Shown here one piece after another: positions 1 through 9,582 of a DNA stretch of 64,000 bases. Position 1 is the first letter of the stretch, and each line of letters opens with the position of its first letter. The stretch spans positions 62,001-126,000 of the forward strand of contig NZ_QZDU01000005.1 of the NCBI RefSeq assembly GCF_009917525.1. Direction: 5' to 3'. Made by a program: the position numbers and the translations under genes. The notes below the pieces were generated by a model. The model was not told where the DNA came from and did not search any database. It saw only the letters and a list, made by a program, of their open reading frames with translations. The DNA is from Acutalibacter sp. 1XD8-36 (GTDB lineage Bacteria; Bacillota; Clostridia; Oscillospirales; Acutalibacteraceae).

Positions 1-435
1 CCTGATTGAATTATTTCTGCGGTCAATCAGCCGCTCTTTCGCCGCCTGCTGCTCTTTGGCCTTCTTTTCAGCGTTCTCTTTCGCAATTTTTCCATCCGGG
101 TCATTTGTACCGGACATAATGACTGTGATTTCGCCGTTGCCGTCAAACTGATAGCTGATATTTGTCACTGTTCCAAGGCAATTTGTTTTTACTGAAGAAA
201 CACATTCCGGGATAGCCGCCAGGTTTTCCTCTAAAAAGGTGGCTTTCTCCGGGTCATGGGCGCATTTCTCCAGGAAAGACGGTGATACCGAAACTGATGT
301 TGGAATGCCGCTAATTGAAGCAGAAGAATTAAAGTAACTGAATTTTTCCTTCAGTGCCTGCGCATGGTCTGCTCCCATACTTTTAGCAGCCATCCCCTGA
401 TACCCATAGCTGTTATTTACTGATGAAATTGCCAT
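1..435 (-). CDS. Partial hypothetical protein, DUF6033-like
   Basis: The reading frame opens at an ATG (433-435) behind a GGAGGG ribosome site at 442-447 and runs off the left edge, so the C-terminus is missing. The visible 145 residues start MAISSVNNSYGYQG, have a middle part with SVSPSFLEKCAHDPEK, then a beta segment (NISYQFDGNGEITVIM), and end in a charged Lys/Glu/Gln-rich helix. This layout resembles the DUF6033 family of Clostridia, whose function is unknown. No signal peptide or membrane segment is visible. The family name is given from memory and is moderately uncertain. It lies just downstream of the kinase/regulator pair on the same strand, so it could be co-transcribed with them. 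Confidence 0.55.
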   Translation of the reverse strand, partial: MAISSVNNSYGYQGMAAKSMGADHAQALKEKFSYFNSSASISGIPTSVSVSPSFLEKCAHDPEKATFLEENLAAIPECVSSVKTNCLGTVTNISYQFDGNGEITVIMSGTNDPDGKIAKENAEKKAKEQQAAKERLIDRRNNSIR

Positions 436-450
436 AATATTCCCTCCAAA

Positions 451-1815
451 TTATTCAATATTTTGAAGTATCACCGTAACGGTAAATACCTGCTTCTCAA
501 ATCCGGCCTCCAGCCCGCCCATATACTTCTCTGCAACCCGCCGCACATTGGCAAGGCCAATTCCGTGCATAGCCGCGTCCTCTTTCGTTGTGACAGGCAG
601 TCCGTCCGGTCCGAATATCACCTCTCCGGCAAAAGGATTTTTTACCTCTATCAAAAAGAACCTGCCCTTGCGCCTTACAGTCAGCGAAATAAAGCGCCCT
701 CCTTTATCAACTTTTTCGCAGGCCTCCAAAGCGTTTCTCAGCAGATTCTGCAGGACAATCCCTATGTCAAAGGCGTCGTAGCCAGCCGCAGGATAGTAAA
801 ACTCCGTCTGAAAGCGAACCCCCAAGTCCTGGCTCTGCCGCCGGGCATCGCTGATAATCACGTCAGTGACCGGGTTGCCTGTTTGAAGCGGCACCTCAAA
901 GTCCCGGATACTGCCGTCGACTTTTGCGATGTAATCTGCAAGGCTGTCGTATGCCCCTGTGCTTGCCAGCCCTTTGAGATTGGTCAGATGTCCGCGCATT
1001 TCGTGCTTCAAGCCGCGCACCTGGGCGTAAAACCGCTCCATTTCCCTTATGCGTTCCCGGATGGCCTCTGTCTGCCGGCGCTCCACAAATAAGGTTTCTC
1101 TCTCCTCCCGCAAAGTGTCCATGCGCTGCTGGATAGAAACGGTCAGGCAGGCTCCACAATAGAACAGCAGGGCCAGCGCCGGTACCACCCCAAGGAATGC
1201 TGGGTGCCGCTCGTAGAGCTCCAGTAAAATTCCGTCCTTGACCTCAATCAGCAGGTTGGAAATCACCTGACCGAACAGGACGCCTGCCGCCGGGATGACA
1301 CTGAGATAGCACAGCTCACGCCAGTTTAGGGCAGGCCTGCGCTTTTTTATCAGGCCCTGAAGGAAGTTAAGCATTGCTGCCAGCACAATCCCATGGGATA
1401 AAATCAGTATGGTAAGTAAAAGTGCTGAGCGGAGATAAACAGCCTCCGGAGGCTCAATAGGTTGGGGAAAGAGTCGTTCCGCCACAAAATACAAGCTCTC
1501 CACCGTCAGGGCGCTGGCGATTTTGGTATTCCAGAACAGCAGACCCAACAAAAAGGATATGGCTCTTTTTAGCTCCAAAAACCGTGAGGCGGCAACCATC
1601 AGCGTTAGCACAATTAGTGAAAATGTCCCCTGTGGCGCGGGCAGGCAGTCCCATAGCAATGATATGAGCAGGTGACCTGCAAACACCCCTGCTGCCTTCC
1701 ATTTCCGGCGCTCCCCTAAAAATGGGTGCAGAAACAGGGCCAGGCAGACGGCATAAAGCAGCTCCACGCCGATGGGAAAGAGCATGTTAAACACCTGGAA
1801 CCCAGCCTCGCTCAT
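451..1815 (-). CDS. AgrC-like sensor histidine kinase (GHKL ATPase domain)
   Basis: This 454-residue membrane kinase has about six hydrophobic segments in residues 1-220, a short coiled coil (~225-260), a dimerisation/H-box with the phospho-acceptor candidate in GLKHEMRGH, and a GHKL ATPase domain with an N-box (QNLLRNALEACE) and a G-box (HGIGLANVRRVAEK). That is the architecture of AgrC/ComD/VirS-type peptide sensors. It overlaps the LytTR regulator by four bases (1812-1815), so the two form a two-component pair. The signal is not evident: no AgrD-like peptide or AgrB protease was found next to it. The function as a kinase is well supported; the ligand is unknown. Confidence 0.85.
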   Translation of the reverse strand: MSEAGFQVFNMLFPIGVELLYAVCLALFLHPFLGERRKWKAAGVFAGHLLISLLWDCLPAPQGTFSLIVLTLMVAASRFLELKRAISFLLGLLFWNTKIASALTVESLYFVAERLFPQPIEPPEAVYLRSALLLTILILSHGIVLAAMLNFLQGLIKKRRPALNWRELCYLSVIPAAGVLFGQVISNLLIEVKDGILLELYERHPAFLGVVPALALLFYCGACLTVSIQQRMDTLREERETLFVERRQTEAIRERIREMERFYAQVRGLKHEMRGHLTNLKGLASTGAYDSLADYIAKVDGSIRDFEVPLQTGNPVTDVIISDARRQSQDLGVRFQTEFYYPAAGYDAFDIGIVLQNLLRNALEACEKVDKGGRFISLTVRRKGRFFLIEVKNPFAGEVIFGPDGLPVTTKEDAAMHGIGLANVRRVAEKYMGGLEAGFEKQVFTVTVILQNIE

Positions 1816-2525
1816 AGCCCTACCCCCTTTTTCAGAAAGCGCAGGTATGCCTTGACGAATTCCTGGTACTTATATTTGGAAATTAAAAGTTTTGCCCCAT
1901 TTGTCAGCGCTACTTCCGTTTTGGTGTAGCCCGCAACATAGGAGAGATTTACCAGATACCCCTTGTGTACGCGGAAAAAATGTCCCTGGAGCTCCAGCTC
2001 CAAATCGCCGATTTTTACGTAGCTGGCAAACTCGCCGTCTGTCAAGTGGAGTATAACCTTGTGGTTGCTGCTCTCGATATAATAGATATCGTCCAAAGAA
2101 ATTGTTTTGGTTGTGTTTGCAAATTGAAGTGTGAGGGCCGGTTTCTCTTTGGCAGATTCAATCCGCGCGACAGCCCGCGCAAAAACCTTGGCAAACTTCT
2201 CCTCGTCCACCGGCTTCAGCAGGTACTGGAACGCGTCCACATCAAAGGCGTCGAAAACATAGTGCTCGTAGCCGGTCACAAAGATTATGATTGGCTGCTG
2301 CCCTGTCCATTTTTCCCTGATTCTTTCTGCAAGGTCCATACCGTCTGGGCTGCCGGGAGCCAGCTCTATATCTAAAAGCAGCAGGTCGGTTTCCCGGGGG
2401 TCCGCTAAAAAAGCCGTAGCAGAGCTATGCTCCACGACTTCGCACAAATAAGGCTGTGCCTGTATTAAGGACAAAAGATATGCGCGGGTTTCGGATTCGT
2501 CATCACAAATTACAATTCTTATCAT
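1812..2525 (-). CDS. LytTR-family response regulator
   Basis: A 237-residue regulator. The N-terminal receiver domain (~1-120) shows the acidic DDE pocket near the start, the phospho-acceptor Asp in DLLLLDIEL, the conserved Thr in IIFVTGY and the Lys in LLKPV. The C-terminal LytTR DNA-binding domain (~135-235) includes YIESSNHKVILHL and HFFRVHKGYLVNL. It is of the AgrA/VirR type, which binds pairs of direct repeats upstream of targets. It is the first gene of the pair with the kinase that follows with a four-base overlap. No LytTR direct repeat was recognised in the upstream gap. Confidence 0.9.
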   Translation of the reverse strand: MIRIVICDDESETRAYLLSLIQAQPYLCEVVEHSSATAFLADPRETDLLLLDIELAPGSPDGMDLAERIREKWTGQQPIIIFVTGYEHYVFDAFDVDAFQYLLKPVDEEKFAKVFARAVARIESAKEKPALTLQFANTTKTISLDDIYYIESSNHKVILHLTDGEFASYVKIGDLELELQGHFFRVHKGYLVNLSYVAGYTKTEVALTNGAKLLISKYKYQEFVKAYLRFLKKGVGL

Positions 2526-2902
2526 ACTTAGCCTTCCTCTATTTTCTTATCGGTTTCAACTGCATATAAATGAAGCCGCCCGGCGCAACCGGACGGTTTG
2601 ACAGCGCAAGTGGGATATCTGCACCAGCAACAAGTCTTGTATACACTCGGCGCTCTGGCTGAACATCCAGCTCATTAGAGCGGCTATAATTTCTGCTCTA
2701 AAATTCATTTCTCCTCAACCGCCGAAAGGCCCGATATAAAATTCAAACAATATAATCAAAAAAACAGTAAGATATTGCTAGCTTCTCCCGCAGGCTCTTT
2801 GCTATAATCTTTAAAAGGCCAGCGCCAAAAAAATATAAGGAAAACCGCCGTCGCGCTTAAAATGCGGCAGGCTGTCGAATCATGAAAGGAAAGTGAAAAG
2901 CC
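2526..2902. other. Intergenic region between regulator pair and corrinoid remnant
   Basis: About 380 bases without a convincing gene. The left part must hold the promoter of the leftward LytTR/kinase operon. A TATAAT at 2803-2808 could be a -10 box for the rightward corrinoid gene, but no good -35 box lies 16-18 bases before it. No riboswitch fold was recognised. Confidence 0.4.
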
Positions 2903-3479
2903 ATGGAGCATCAGGAATTATTGCAGGAAATCAGCACGTTTTTGCAGAAGGGCACAGCCCAAAGGTCAAGGAGCTTGTGCAGGAGGCCATCGACAGCGGC
3001 CTGCCGCCCAAGAGCATCCTGGAGGAGGGCCTTTTAGCCGGTATGGGCATTATCGGTGAAAAGTTCAAGAATAATGAGGTCTTTGTCCCGGAGGTGCTTA
3101 TTGCTGCCCGGGCCATGAACGGCGGGGTCGAAGTGCTCAAGCCCCACCTAATGGAAGCAGGAGTTGAGACCAAGGGTGTGGTGGTTATAGGCACTGTCAA
3201 GGGCGACCTCCATGATATCGGCAAAAATCTTGCGAAGCTGATGATGGAGGGCAAGGGCTGGAGGTAATAGACCTTGGCATTGACATGGCACCAGAACAGT
3301 TTGTCGCTGCCGCAAAAGAGCATAACTCCGATATTATCTCCTGCTCTGCCCTGCTTACCACCACCATGGGCGAGATGAAAAATGTGGTGGATCTGGTGAA
3401 AGCAAATTCGGAGCTCTCGGGAAGGGTAAAGGTCATGATAGGCGGTGCGCCGGTAACAGAGGCCTTCTGCAGGAAGTAA
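2903..3479 (+). pseudogene. Decayed corrinoid (B12-binding) methyltransferase protein
   Basis: The pieces match a corrinoid protein of the MttC/MtbC/MtaC type. There is an N-terminal helical cap (ELVQEAIDSGLPPKSILEEG, then GMGIIGEKFKNNEVFVPE) and the cobalamin lower-ligand motif DLHDIGKN in a Rossmann-like domain, then DLGIDMAPEQF and a C-terminal MIGGAPVTEAFC. The ATG at 2903 follows GAAAGGAAAG, but the frame changes near 2945 and again near 3256, and the protein stops just after GGAPVTEAFC, about 30 residues short of the usual end. At least three lesions mean it is not functional. No matching methyltransferase (MttB-like) is adjacent. Confidence 0.8.
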
Positions 3480-3577
3480 AGAAGCGTATAGCGGCCCTCT
3501 TATGAAATAGCAATGCCAGGCATACTGAAACTCCGCTGCCTGCCAAGGCCATGGGAATCAGGGCCTCTACTTTGCTG

Positions 3578-5028
3578 TCAGGAAAAGTGTGATTCCCGCT
3601 TCTCCTTCCGATACGCCGCAGGCGGCACATTATAATACCTCTTAAACAGCCTGCAAAAATAATTGTAGTCGCTGTAGCTCACCTGAGCCGCCACGTCCGC
3701 AAGGGAGAGCTCTGTCTCCAGGAGGAGTTCGCTTGCCTTTTCCATTCGCAGCTTCAGAAGGTAGCCTGTTATGGTGCAGCCGGTGAATTTTTAAAAACCT
3801 CACAGAGATATGAGGGCGTCAGGTAAAACTCCCGGGCGATACGGTTTAAAGTGACCGGCTCTGAGTAGTGCTGGTACAGGTACTCCTTTATATCCGAGAC
3901 CGTGGTGGGTATCTGCCCGAAGTCCTCCCCCTCAGGCTGGTCTGTGCTGAGAAGCTGGGTGAGATAGTCGAAAAGCTCCGCAATATTTGAGAATTTTGAG
4001 GAGATGTCGTCGTACAGGAACTTCTCCAGGTTCAGGCCCTGTACCTTTGAGTCCAGCTTCTTGCTGGGGATGACCGAATAGGTGAGCTGTGAAATGAGCA
4101 TCAGCACCGAGGCCGGATTCCCTTGTGCCTTCCACTGGTCGGCAAGGCGGGATATCTCCCAGCGGAGCTTTTCGCTGTCCTTCTCTTCATAGAGCTTTTG
4201 CAGCGTGCCCAACCACCGGGCGACTTCCGTGAGGTTTGGGGGTGTATATAGGTAGCAGTCAGAGCGCTTTTGGAGCCTTGCGCAGCACAGCGCGCAGTTT
4301 GCCTGCCGGAACATGTTGTGGTACTCCCTGAGGGAATCCCCCACAAGGCTCACCCCCGACGGGATGCCCTCTCTTTGGCAGTATTTTTTCAGCGCCTCAA
4401 GATTGCACGGCTCGCTGCCGTCCCGCGAGACCACCATATAGAGTACCCTCCCGCCGTAGACGCTCACCGCCCGCGAGGTCACGGCCCCCTCGAAGGCCGG
4501 TAAGGGGCCGGGTGCGCCGTCGTCAGAGAGTATAAGCTGGTACGCCTTCCCTGCCTCAGCCGCCGTCTCCCTGCCCCGCCAGGCGTGCTGGAAGAATGCC
4601 TCATAGTTCATGGGGTCGATGGGAATGGCTATCTCCCTTTGCTCCCGCTCCTCAAGGGTGTGCTTTACCTGCCTGAGTGCCGCCACCAGCTCCTGGGTCT
4701 TCAATGGCTTTAGCAGATAACCGTAGGCCCCGTGGTTTATGGCCTTCTGGGACACGGAGAAGTCGCTGTAGCCGCTGAGGATTATAAATTCCGTAGGTAT
4801 ACCCTCTTCCCTAATCATATCCATCAGTACCCCGCCGCTTAGCTTCGGCATATGGATGTCCAAAAGGAGCAAATCCGGCTCCAGGGCGCGGATGTTCTGC
4901 AGGGCCAGCTCAGGGTCCGTGAACTGCCCTGCAACGGTAAAACCCTGCTCCTCCCAGTCCAGCATTTCGGCAAGGCCGCGTACTATCCACTCCTCGTCGT
5001 CCAGTATCATAACGGTGTGAAGCTTCAT
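3578..5028 (-). pseudogene. AraC-type response regulator of locus A, one-base frameshift
   Basis: A YesN-like regulator: receiver domain (~1-120) with the phospho-acceptor Asp in DLLLLDIHMPK, a variable linker, and a C-terminal AraC helix-turn-helix domain. The open frame from 5028 stops at 3769, inside the first AraC helix pair (YLTPSYLCEVFKN). The other half of the domain (KFTGCTITGYLLKLRMEKA to the second helix SYSDYNYFCRLFKRYY) continues in another frame to a stop at 3578-3580. The switch is at the run near 3788-3796, where the coding strand reads TTTTTAAAAATTC; one extra A would restore EVFKKFTG. This could be a real mutation, a reversible slippage site or an assembly error. It overlaps its partner kinase by four bases. 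Confidence 0.85.
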
Positions 5029-6809
5029 TCTGTCGTCTCCTTTCCCTCTGGCGGCAGCCAGATTTTTACGCAGGTATAGTATCCGTACCGCGACTGCAGC
5101 TCCATGCGGCTCCTGCCCTTATACTCCAGCTTCAGCCTCTGGCTGATGTTTATAAGCCCCACTCCAGCATAGGCCTCGGCGTGCTGCGCGGGCTCGTCCA
5201 GGTATTCTTGGAGCTGCTGGTTCAGCTCCGCCGCCTTTGCCGGAGGAATGCCCAGCCCGTTGTCGGCTACCAGGATACAGGTCTCGCCGTTATCCTCTGC
5301 GGACGCGCGTATAAGCAGCCTGCATGGCCCGTCCTTCTCCTCAAATCCATGCTTGATGGAGTTTTCCAGAAGGGGCTGCAGGACCATCTTCTGCATACGC
5401 AGCTCCCGGCATTCGCCGGGTACGGAAACCTTCAGGGAGTACCTGTTGGAGGCCCGCTGGGAGATGATGTTAAAGTAGTTCTCGGCGTGGGCCAGCTCCT
5501 GGCTCAGGCTCACTACAGAGGCGTCGCTGATGGAATAGCGGAATAAATCAGCCATGGAGGTGCAGATGCTCTCGATATACGGCACCTTATAGACCCGGGC
5601 CATGGAGGATATGCACTCCAGGGTGTTATACAGGAAATGGGGGTTTATCTGGCTGCGGTAATATTGGAGCTGGGCCTGGTTTTTCAGCAGCGACGTCTGG
5701 TACAATGCCCGCTGGGTCTCCTTTTGATTTTGCTCCATTTCCTCGATTTTGTCAAGCATATCGTTAATGCTGTCTGCCAGCAGCCCCATCTCCTCCACCT
5801 GCACAGGCCCAATGCGGGTATTGCTCTCCCGGGTCAGGTCGATTTCCTGAATCCGTCCGAGAAGCTGCTTTAAGGGTGAAGTAAGCTGCCTTGTGCCTGC
5901 AACCAGCATAAGGGTCTGCACCAGTATACAGGTTAAAAGAAAAAGAAATATCACTTTCTTAATGGGTATAAGGTCCCTTGAGAAGACCGCCTCCGGCGCG
6001 ATAATGTCCACGCTCCAGAGGGTGCCCTCCAGCTTGCGGCGGTAGGTGAGGGAGGTTACGCCGTTAAATTTAATTGAGCTCCCGCCGTAGGGTATCTCCG
6101 AAAGGGCCGCTTCGTCCTCCAAGGGGCTGCTGGTAAACACCATATCGTCCCCCTCGGTGAGAATAATCCTGGCGTTCTGCACACTTAAGCCCTCCATCAG
6201 GAGGTTTGTCAGATTTTCAAGCTTCAGAAGCATAAGACATGTAGCTGCAGGATATGCCGAGAAGTCCCCCTCTATGAGAGAGTATACCGGGGACACATAG
6301 AGAAAATAGGGCGTGTGCCTGTCCGTAGGAGAGGAGGTGTTATAGATTACCTTTGAGAAAAAGCTCTCCTTGCCCAGCTCCTGAGGGCTGAAGCCCTGCT
6401 CCTTTACAACTGCCTGCAAAAAGGCAGCGTGCTCGCCGGTGCTTTGGATTAAGTTGCCCTTCAGGTTTACAAAGGCAATCTCGCAAAGACCTGGGGAGAA
6501 AGAGATTATGCTGGACAGAAGGTCCGTAGCAGCGCGCTGGGCCTCGGCCCGGGAATAGGTGTTGCTCTCAAAGAGAAAAACCTGCACGCTGCGGGAATAG
6601 GCTGCAAGGGAGGCGGTGCGCTGTAGCTCGTTGAGGTATGCCGATACGCTCTGCTCGGCCTTCGCGGAGAGGCCCTCAAAGTATTCAAGGGACCTGTTCT
6701 GGCTGAGCATGTCCGTGAGCCGGTAAAAGACTATGCCGAAAAGGATTATCATTATCATTGAGATAAGCGTCAGCCGGTTTAGAATCGTCCGCAGGGTCCT
6801 TTTTTTCAT
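5025..6809 (-). CDS. YesM-type sensor histidine kinase of locus A
   Basis: Start chosen at the ATG 6807-6809, seven bases after GGAGG; upstream in-frame starts lie within or before that site. The protein (~594 residues) has an N-terminal membrane anchor, a large extracellular sensor region (~30-280), a second membrane segment (VIFLFLLTCILVQTLMLV), a HAMP domain, a His-kinase domain with HFLYNTLECIS (phospho-acceptor His in INPHFLYN), and an ATPase domain with ENSIKHGFE and DNGLGIPP. YesM kinases pair with YesN AraC regulators to control polysaccharide-derived sugar import. Here the regulator and the transporter genes lie on either side on the same strand. Confidence 0.92.
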   Translation of the reverse strand: MKKRTLRTILNRLTLISMIMIILFGIVFYRLTDMLSQNRSLEYFEGLSAKAEQSVSAYLNELQRTASLAAYSRSVQVFLFESNTYSRAEAQRAATDLLSSIISFSPGLCEIAFVNLKGNLIQSTGEHAAFLQAVVKEQGFSPQELGKESFFSKVIYNTSSPTDRHTPYFLYVSPVYSLIEGDFSAYPAATCLMLLKLENLTNLLMEGLSVQNARIILTEGDDMVFTSSPLEDEAALSEIPYGGSSIKFNGVTSLTYRRKLEGTLWSVDIIAPEAVFSRDLIPIKKVIFLFLLTCILVQTLMLVAGTRQLTSPLKQLLGRIQEIDLTRESNTRIGPVQVEEMGLLADSINDMLDKIEEMEQNQKETQRALYQTSLLKNQAQLQYYRSQINPHFLYNTLECISSMARVYKVPYIESICTSMADLFRYSISDASVVSLSQELAHAENYFNIISQRASNRYSLKVSVPGECRELRMQKMVLQPLLENSIKHGFEEKDGPCRLLIRASAEDNGETCILVADNGLGIPPAKAAELNQQLQEYLDEPAQHAEAYAGVGLINISQRLKLEYKGRSRMELQSRYGYYTCVKIWLPPEGKETTE

Positions 6810-6897
6810 TCTCATCCCTCCAAAATCACAGAGCCGCATACAGCAGAAACAGCCGTCCGGTAAAACCGGGCAGCCATTTCCGCGCTATTTACTTTTT

Positions 6898-8565
6898 TTA
6901 CTTTCCGAACTCGGCATTTATCTCGTCCAGCACCACGTTTACCTGGGGCATTTTCTCCTCAACCCAGGCTCTCCAGTTGGCCTCGATGTCGCCGTCCATG
7001 ACGATGAGCTTTGCGAACTCCTCGCCGTACTTATACTTGGTCTTCTCGTAGTTGGGGGATGTGAAGAAGTTCAAATCCCAGTCGATGGGCACCACTGTAC
7101 CCTGGTCACAGCCGTCCCTCTGCTTGCCTGCAAAGCGCTCGTCCACTATCTCCATAATGTCCTTGTCAAGGCCCGGGTCAACCAGGCCGAAGCCATCGGG
7201 GAGGATGGAGAGGTTATTGTACAGCGGGTTAAGAGAGGGATAGATGGTGTCGAGGTTTACAAAGTTGCCGTCCTCGCCCTTTTCGCGGAGGATGGTGATG
7301 TCGCCGTTATCATCCCTGGACCAGTCCTTGCCCTCAAAGCCCATGCGGATAAGGTTCTGCCCCTCGTCGGAAGCGGAGTACTCCAGCAAATCCATCAGGC
7401 GCTCAAACTTCTTGTCGTCCATAGTGGGTGAGAATATAGAGGCTGTCCAGTAGTTGGAGATTTCCTTTGCGTGGAATTTGCCGTCGTCGCCCACGATGTA
7501 CGCCATGTGCAGGTCGGTCTTGGGGTCACCGCCGGCGTTCTCGGCGTAGCGCTCAGAGGTGAGCTTCAGGCTGCGGCCAAAGCCCTGGTAGTAGGTGGCG
7601 CCTGCAATGCCGGAATAGTAGTGGGTGACCTCCTCCTGATTCTTCAGAGCGAAGAAGTCGGCATTGATAAGGCCCTCGCGGTATGCCTCGGAGTAGAGCT
7701 TCAGACCCTCAAGGGTGCTCTCCTCGGCAGCGCCCCAGATATACTTGCCGCTCTCATCCTTGTGGAAGTCGGCGTACTCTGCATTATAGGGGCTAATAAA
7801 GAGGGCCGCCAAGTTGTCCGGGCTCATGTCTATGGGCAGGGTCTTGCCGTTGCCCACAGGGTCGGCCTCTTTAATAAGGCGGGCATACTCCATAATCTCC
7901 TTGGGGGAATACTTCTCCTTCACCTCGAAGCCCACGTCCCTTGCCCAGTCCTGGCGTATCCAGAGGTTGGTATGGGAGACCAGTGGGTCGGTGGGCATGT
8001 CAAGGTAGATTACCCTTGGAATCATGTAGGCGCCGCCCACCTTCTCCTCTAGGGAGTCGGCAATGCCGGTGTTCTTATAGACCTTTGCCATGTTGGGCCA
8101 GCGCTCCTTCCAGCCGTCGGGAAGCTTGCGGATAAGACCCTGATCGGTGTAGTTCATGTAGTCGCCGTAGTTGAAGTCCCACATTACAAAGTCGGGCATG
8201 TCGCCGGAGTTTATCCAAATGCGGTTTTTCTCGCCCCAGTTGTCCCAGGTGAGGGCTATGGGCTCCCACTCGATGTTGAACTTCTCCTGGAAATGCTTTG
8301 AGAGCTCGTCGGCGTTGTAGTCAACGCCCTCCACCATTGCGACGGCGGCACAGGAGATAGTCAGCTTCTCGCTGTAATCCGGGGTATCGCCGGTTTCGGG
8401 CTCAGAGCTCTCAGTGGTCTCAGAGGCTTCTGAAGACTCCGGCTTGGACTCGGTCTTGGATTCGCCCGGCGTGGAGCTGCTGCCGCCAGAGCCGCCGCAG
8501 GCCCCAAGGCTTAGCACCAGAGCCAACACTAATATGGCTGCGGTTAGTTTTCGTGCCAGTTTCAT
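6898..8565 (-). CDS. Oligosaccharide ABC-transporter binding lipoprotein (locus A)
   Basis: A 555-residue secreted lipoprotein. The signal peptide ends in the lipobox LSLGACGG, with Cys as the lipidation site, followed by a Ser/Glu/Thr-rich tether (~25-60). The rest is a type 2 periplasmic-binding fold of the LplA/YtcQ family (family 1 extracellular solute-binding protein), with NSGDMPDFVMWDF and YYQGFGRSLKLT among recognisable segments. The ATG follows GGAGGAAAGAACT. It lies downstream of two permease genes and upstream of the YesM kinase. The sugar is not evident from sequence; the divergent operon suggests a mannose- or uronate-containing oligosaccharide. Confidence 0.88.
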   Translation of the reverse strand: MKLARKLTAAILVLALVLSLGACGGSGGSSSTPGESKTESKPESSEASETTESSEPETGDTPDYSEKLTISCAAVAMVEGVDYNADELSKHFQEKFNIEWEPIALTWDNWGEKNRIWINSGDMPDFVMWDFNYGDYMNYTDQGLIRKLPDGWKERWPNMAKVYKNTGIADSLEEKVGGAYMIPRVIYLDMPTDPLVSHTNLWIRQDWARDVGFEVKEKYSPKEIMEYARLIKEADPVGNGKTLPIDMSPDNLAALFISPYNAEYADFHKDESGKYIWGAAEESTLEGLKLYSEAYREGLINADFFALKNQEEVTHYYSGIAGATYYQGFGRSLKLTSERYAENAGGDPKTDLHMAYIVGDDGKFHAKEISNYWTASIFSPTMDDKKFERLMDLLEYSASDEGQNLIRMGFEGKDWSRDDNGDITILREKGEDGNFVNLDTIYPSLNPLYNNLSILPDGFGLVDPGLDKDIMEIVDERFAGKQRDGCDQGTVVPIDWDLNFFTSPNYEKTKYKYGEEFAKLIVMDGDIEANWRAWVEEKMPQVNVVLDEINAEFGK

Positions 8566-8651
8566 AGTTCTTTCCTCCTGAATAGAATTTGTATTGGGCC
8601 AACGGAATTATCCGTTTGCTCCGAAGCTTATTGTGCCCGGATAACCGGGAC

Positions 8652-9569
8652 TTAGGTTTTAATGGCTCCCACAAGCACTCCCTTGACGAAATATTTCTGC
8701 AGAAATGGGTATACCACCATTATGGGGGCCATTGTCACTACCACCGCCGCCATCTTCATGCCGGTGGCAAACCGGGTCATGCTCTCGCTTGCCGCCGAGG
8801 AGCCCCCGAGAACCGAGGAGTCTATCATCTGGGCGTCTATCACTATGGAGCGCAGCACCAGCTGCAATGGGGTCTTCTCCATGTCCCGGATGAATATCAT
8901 GGCGTTAAACCATTCGTTCCACCTGTCCACTGCGTAGAACAGCGTGATGGTGGCGAGAATCGGCGTTGAGAGGGGCAGTATTATACGGAAAAGTATGGCC
9001 CACTCATTGGCGCCGTCTATCTTCGCAGACTCTGTGAGCTCCTTTGGCAGGGACAAAAAGTAGTTCCTCATAATAATTAGATAGAAGGTGTTAATGCCCG
9101 AGGCCATGACCACCGACCATATGGAGTTTGTCAGGGCCAGTGACTTTATCAGCAGATAGAGAGGTATAATGCCGCCGGAGAAGAACATAGTGAACAGCGC
9201 GTAGAGCATGAATATCTTCTTCCCGGGGAAGTCGGCCTTGGAGAGGGCATAGGCCGTGCAGACCGTCAGGAGCATATTCACCGGCAGGCCCAGCAGCAGG
9301 ATTGTGAGGGTGGTGCGGTAGCCTATCCATATGCGGCCGTCCGCGAACAGGGCCCTGTACGAGTCAAAGGTGGGCTCTGCTGGAAAGAGCACGAAGGGCG
9401 AGCGGACGTACTCCCCTTCAGAGGTTATGCTGATGACTAGCACGTTGAAGAAGGGTACGATGATTATAATGGCGAACAGGGTCAGCAGCGTGTATGAGAC
9501 GATAAGCGTACCGTCCACCTTCTTCTCCCCGACAATGGAGGAGACGGGTTCCTTTATCTTTTTCTTCAT
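8652..9569 (-). CDS. Carbohydrate ABC transporter permease, LplC/YtcP type (locus A)
   Basis: Start taken at 9569 (MKKKIKEP), which has AGGAGGTCACC immediately upstream; a longer frame to 9605 would overlap the preceding gene. About 305 residues with six membrane helices and the inner-membrane component signature ESAKIDGANEWAILFRIILPL (EAA loop that contacts the ATPase) around residue 195. The C-terminus KYFVKGVLVGAIK is typical of LplC-type permeases. It forms the importer with the permease at 9583-10533 and the lipoprotein at 6898-8565; no ATPase is encoded in this cluster. Confidence 0.92.
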   Translation of the reverse strand: MKKKIKEPVSSIVGEKKVDGTLIVSYTLLTLFAIIIIVPFFNVLVISITSEGEYVRSPFVLFPAEPTFDSYRALFADGRIWIGYRTTLTILLLGLPVNMLLTVCTAYALSKADFPGKKIFMLYALFTMFFSGGIIPLYLLIKSLALTNSIWSVVMASGINTFYLIIMRNYFLSLPKELTESAKIDGANEWAILFRIILPLSTPILATITLFYAVDRWNEWFNAMIFIRDMEKTPLQLVLRSIVIDAQMIDSSVLGGSSAASESMTRFATGMKMAAVVVTMAPIMVVYPFLQKYFVKGVLVGAIKT

Positions 9570-9582
9570 AATGGTGACCTCC

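Noticed and set aside
2803-2808. TATAAT as promoter of the corrinoid remnant
   Set aside because: No -35 box at 16-18 bases upstream and the gene is dead; kept only as a remark for the gap.
3433-3630. Minus-strand frame with a hydrophobic stretch overlapping the corrinoid remnant
   Set aside because: It starts inside the AraC-domain sequence in a wrong frame and has no ribosome site.
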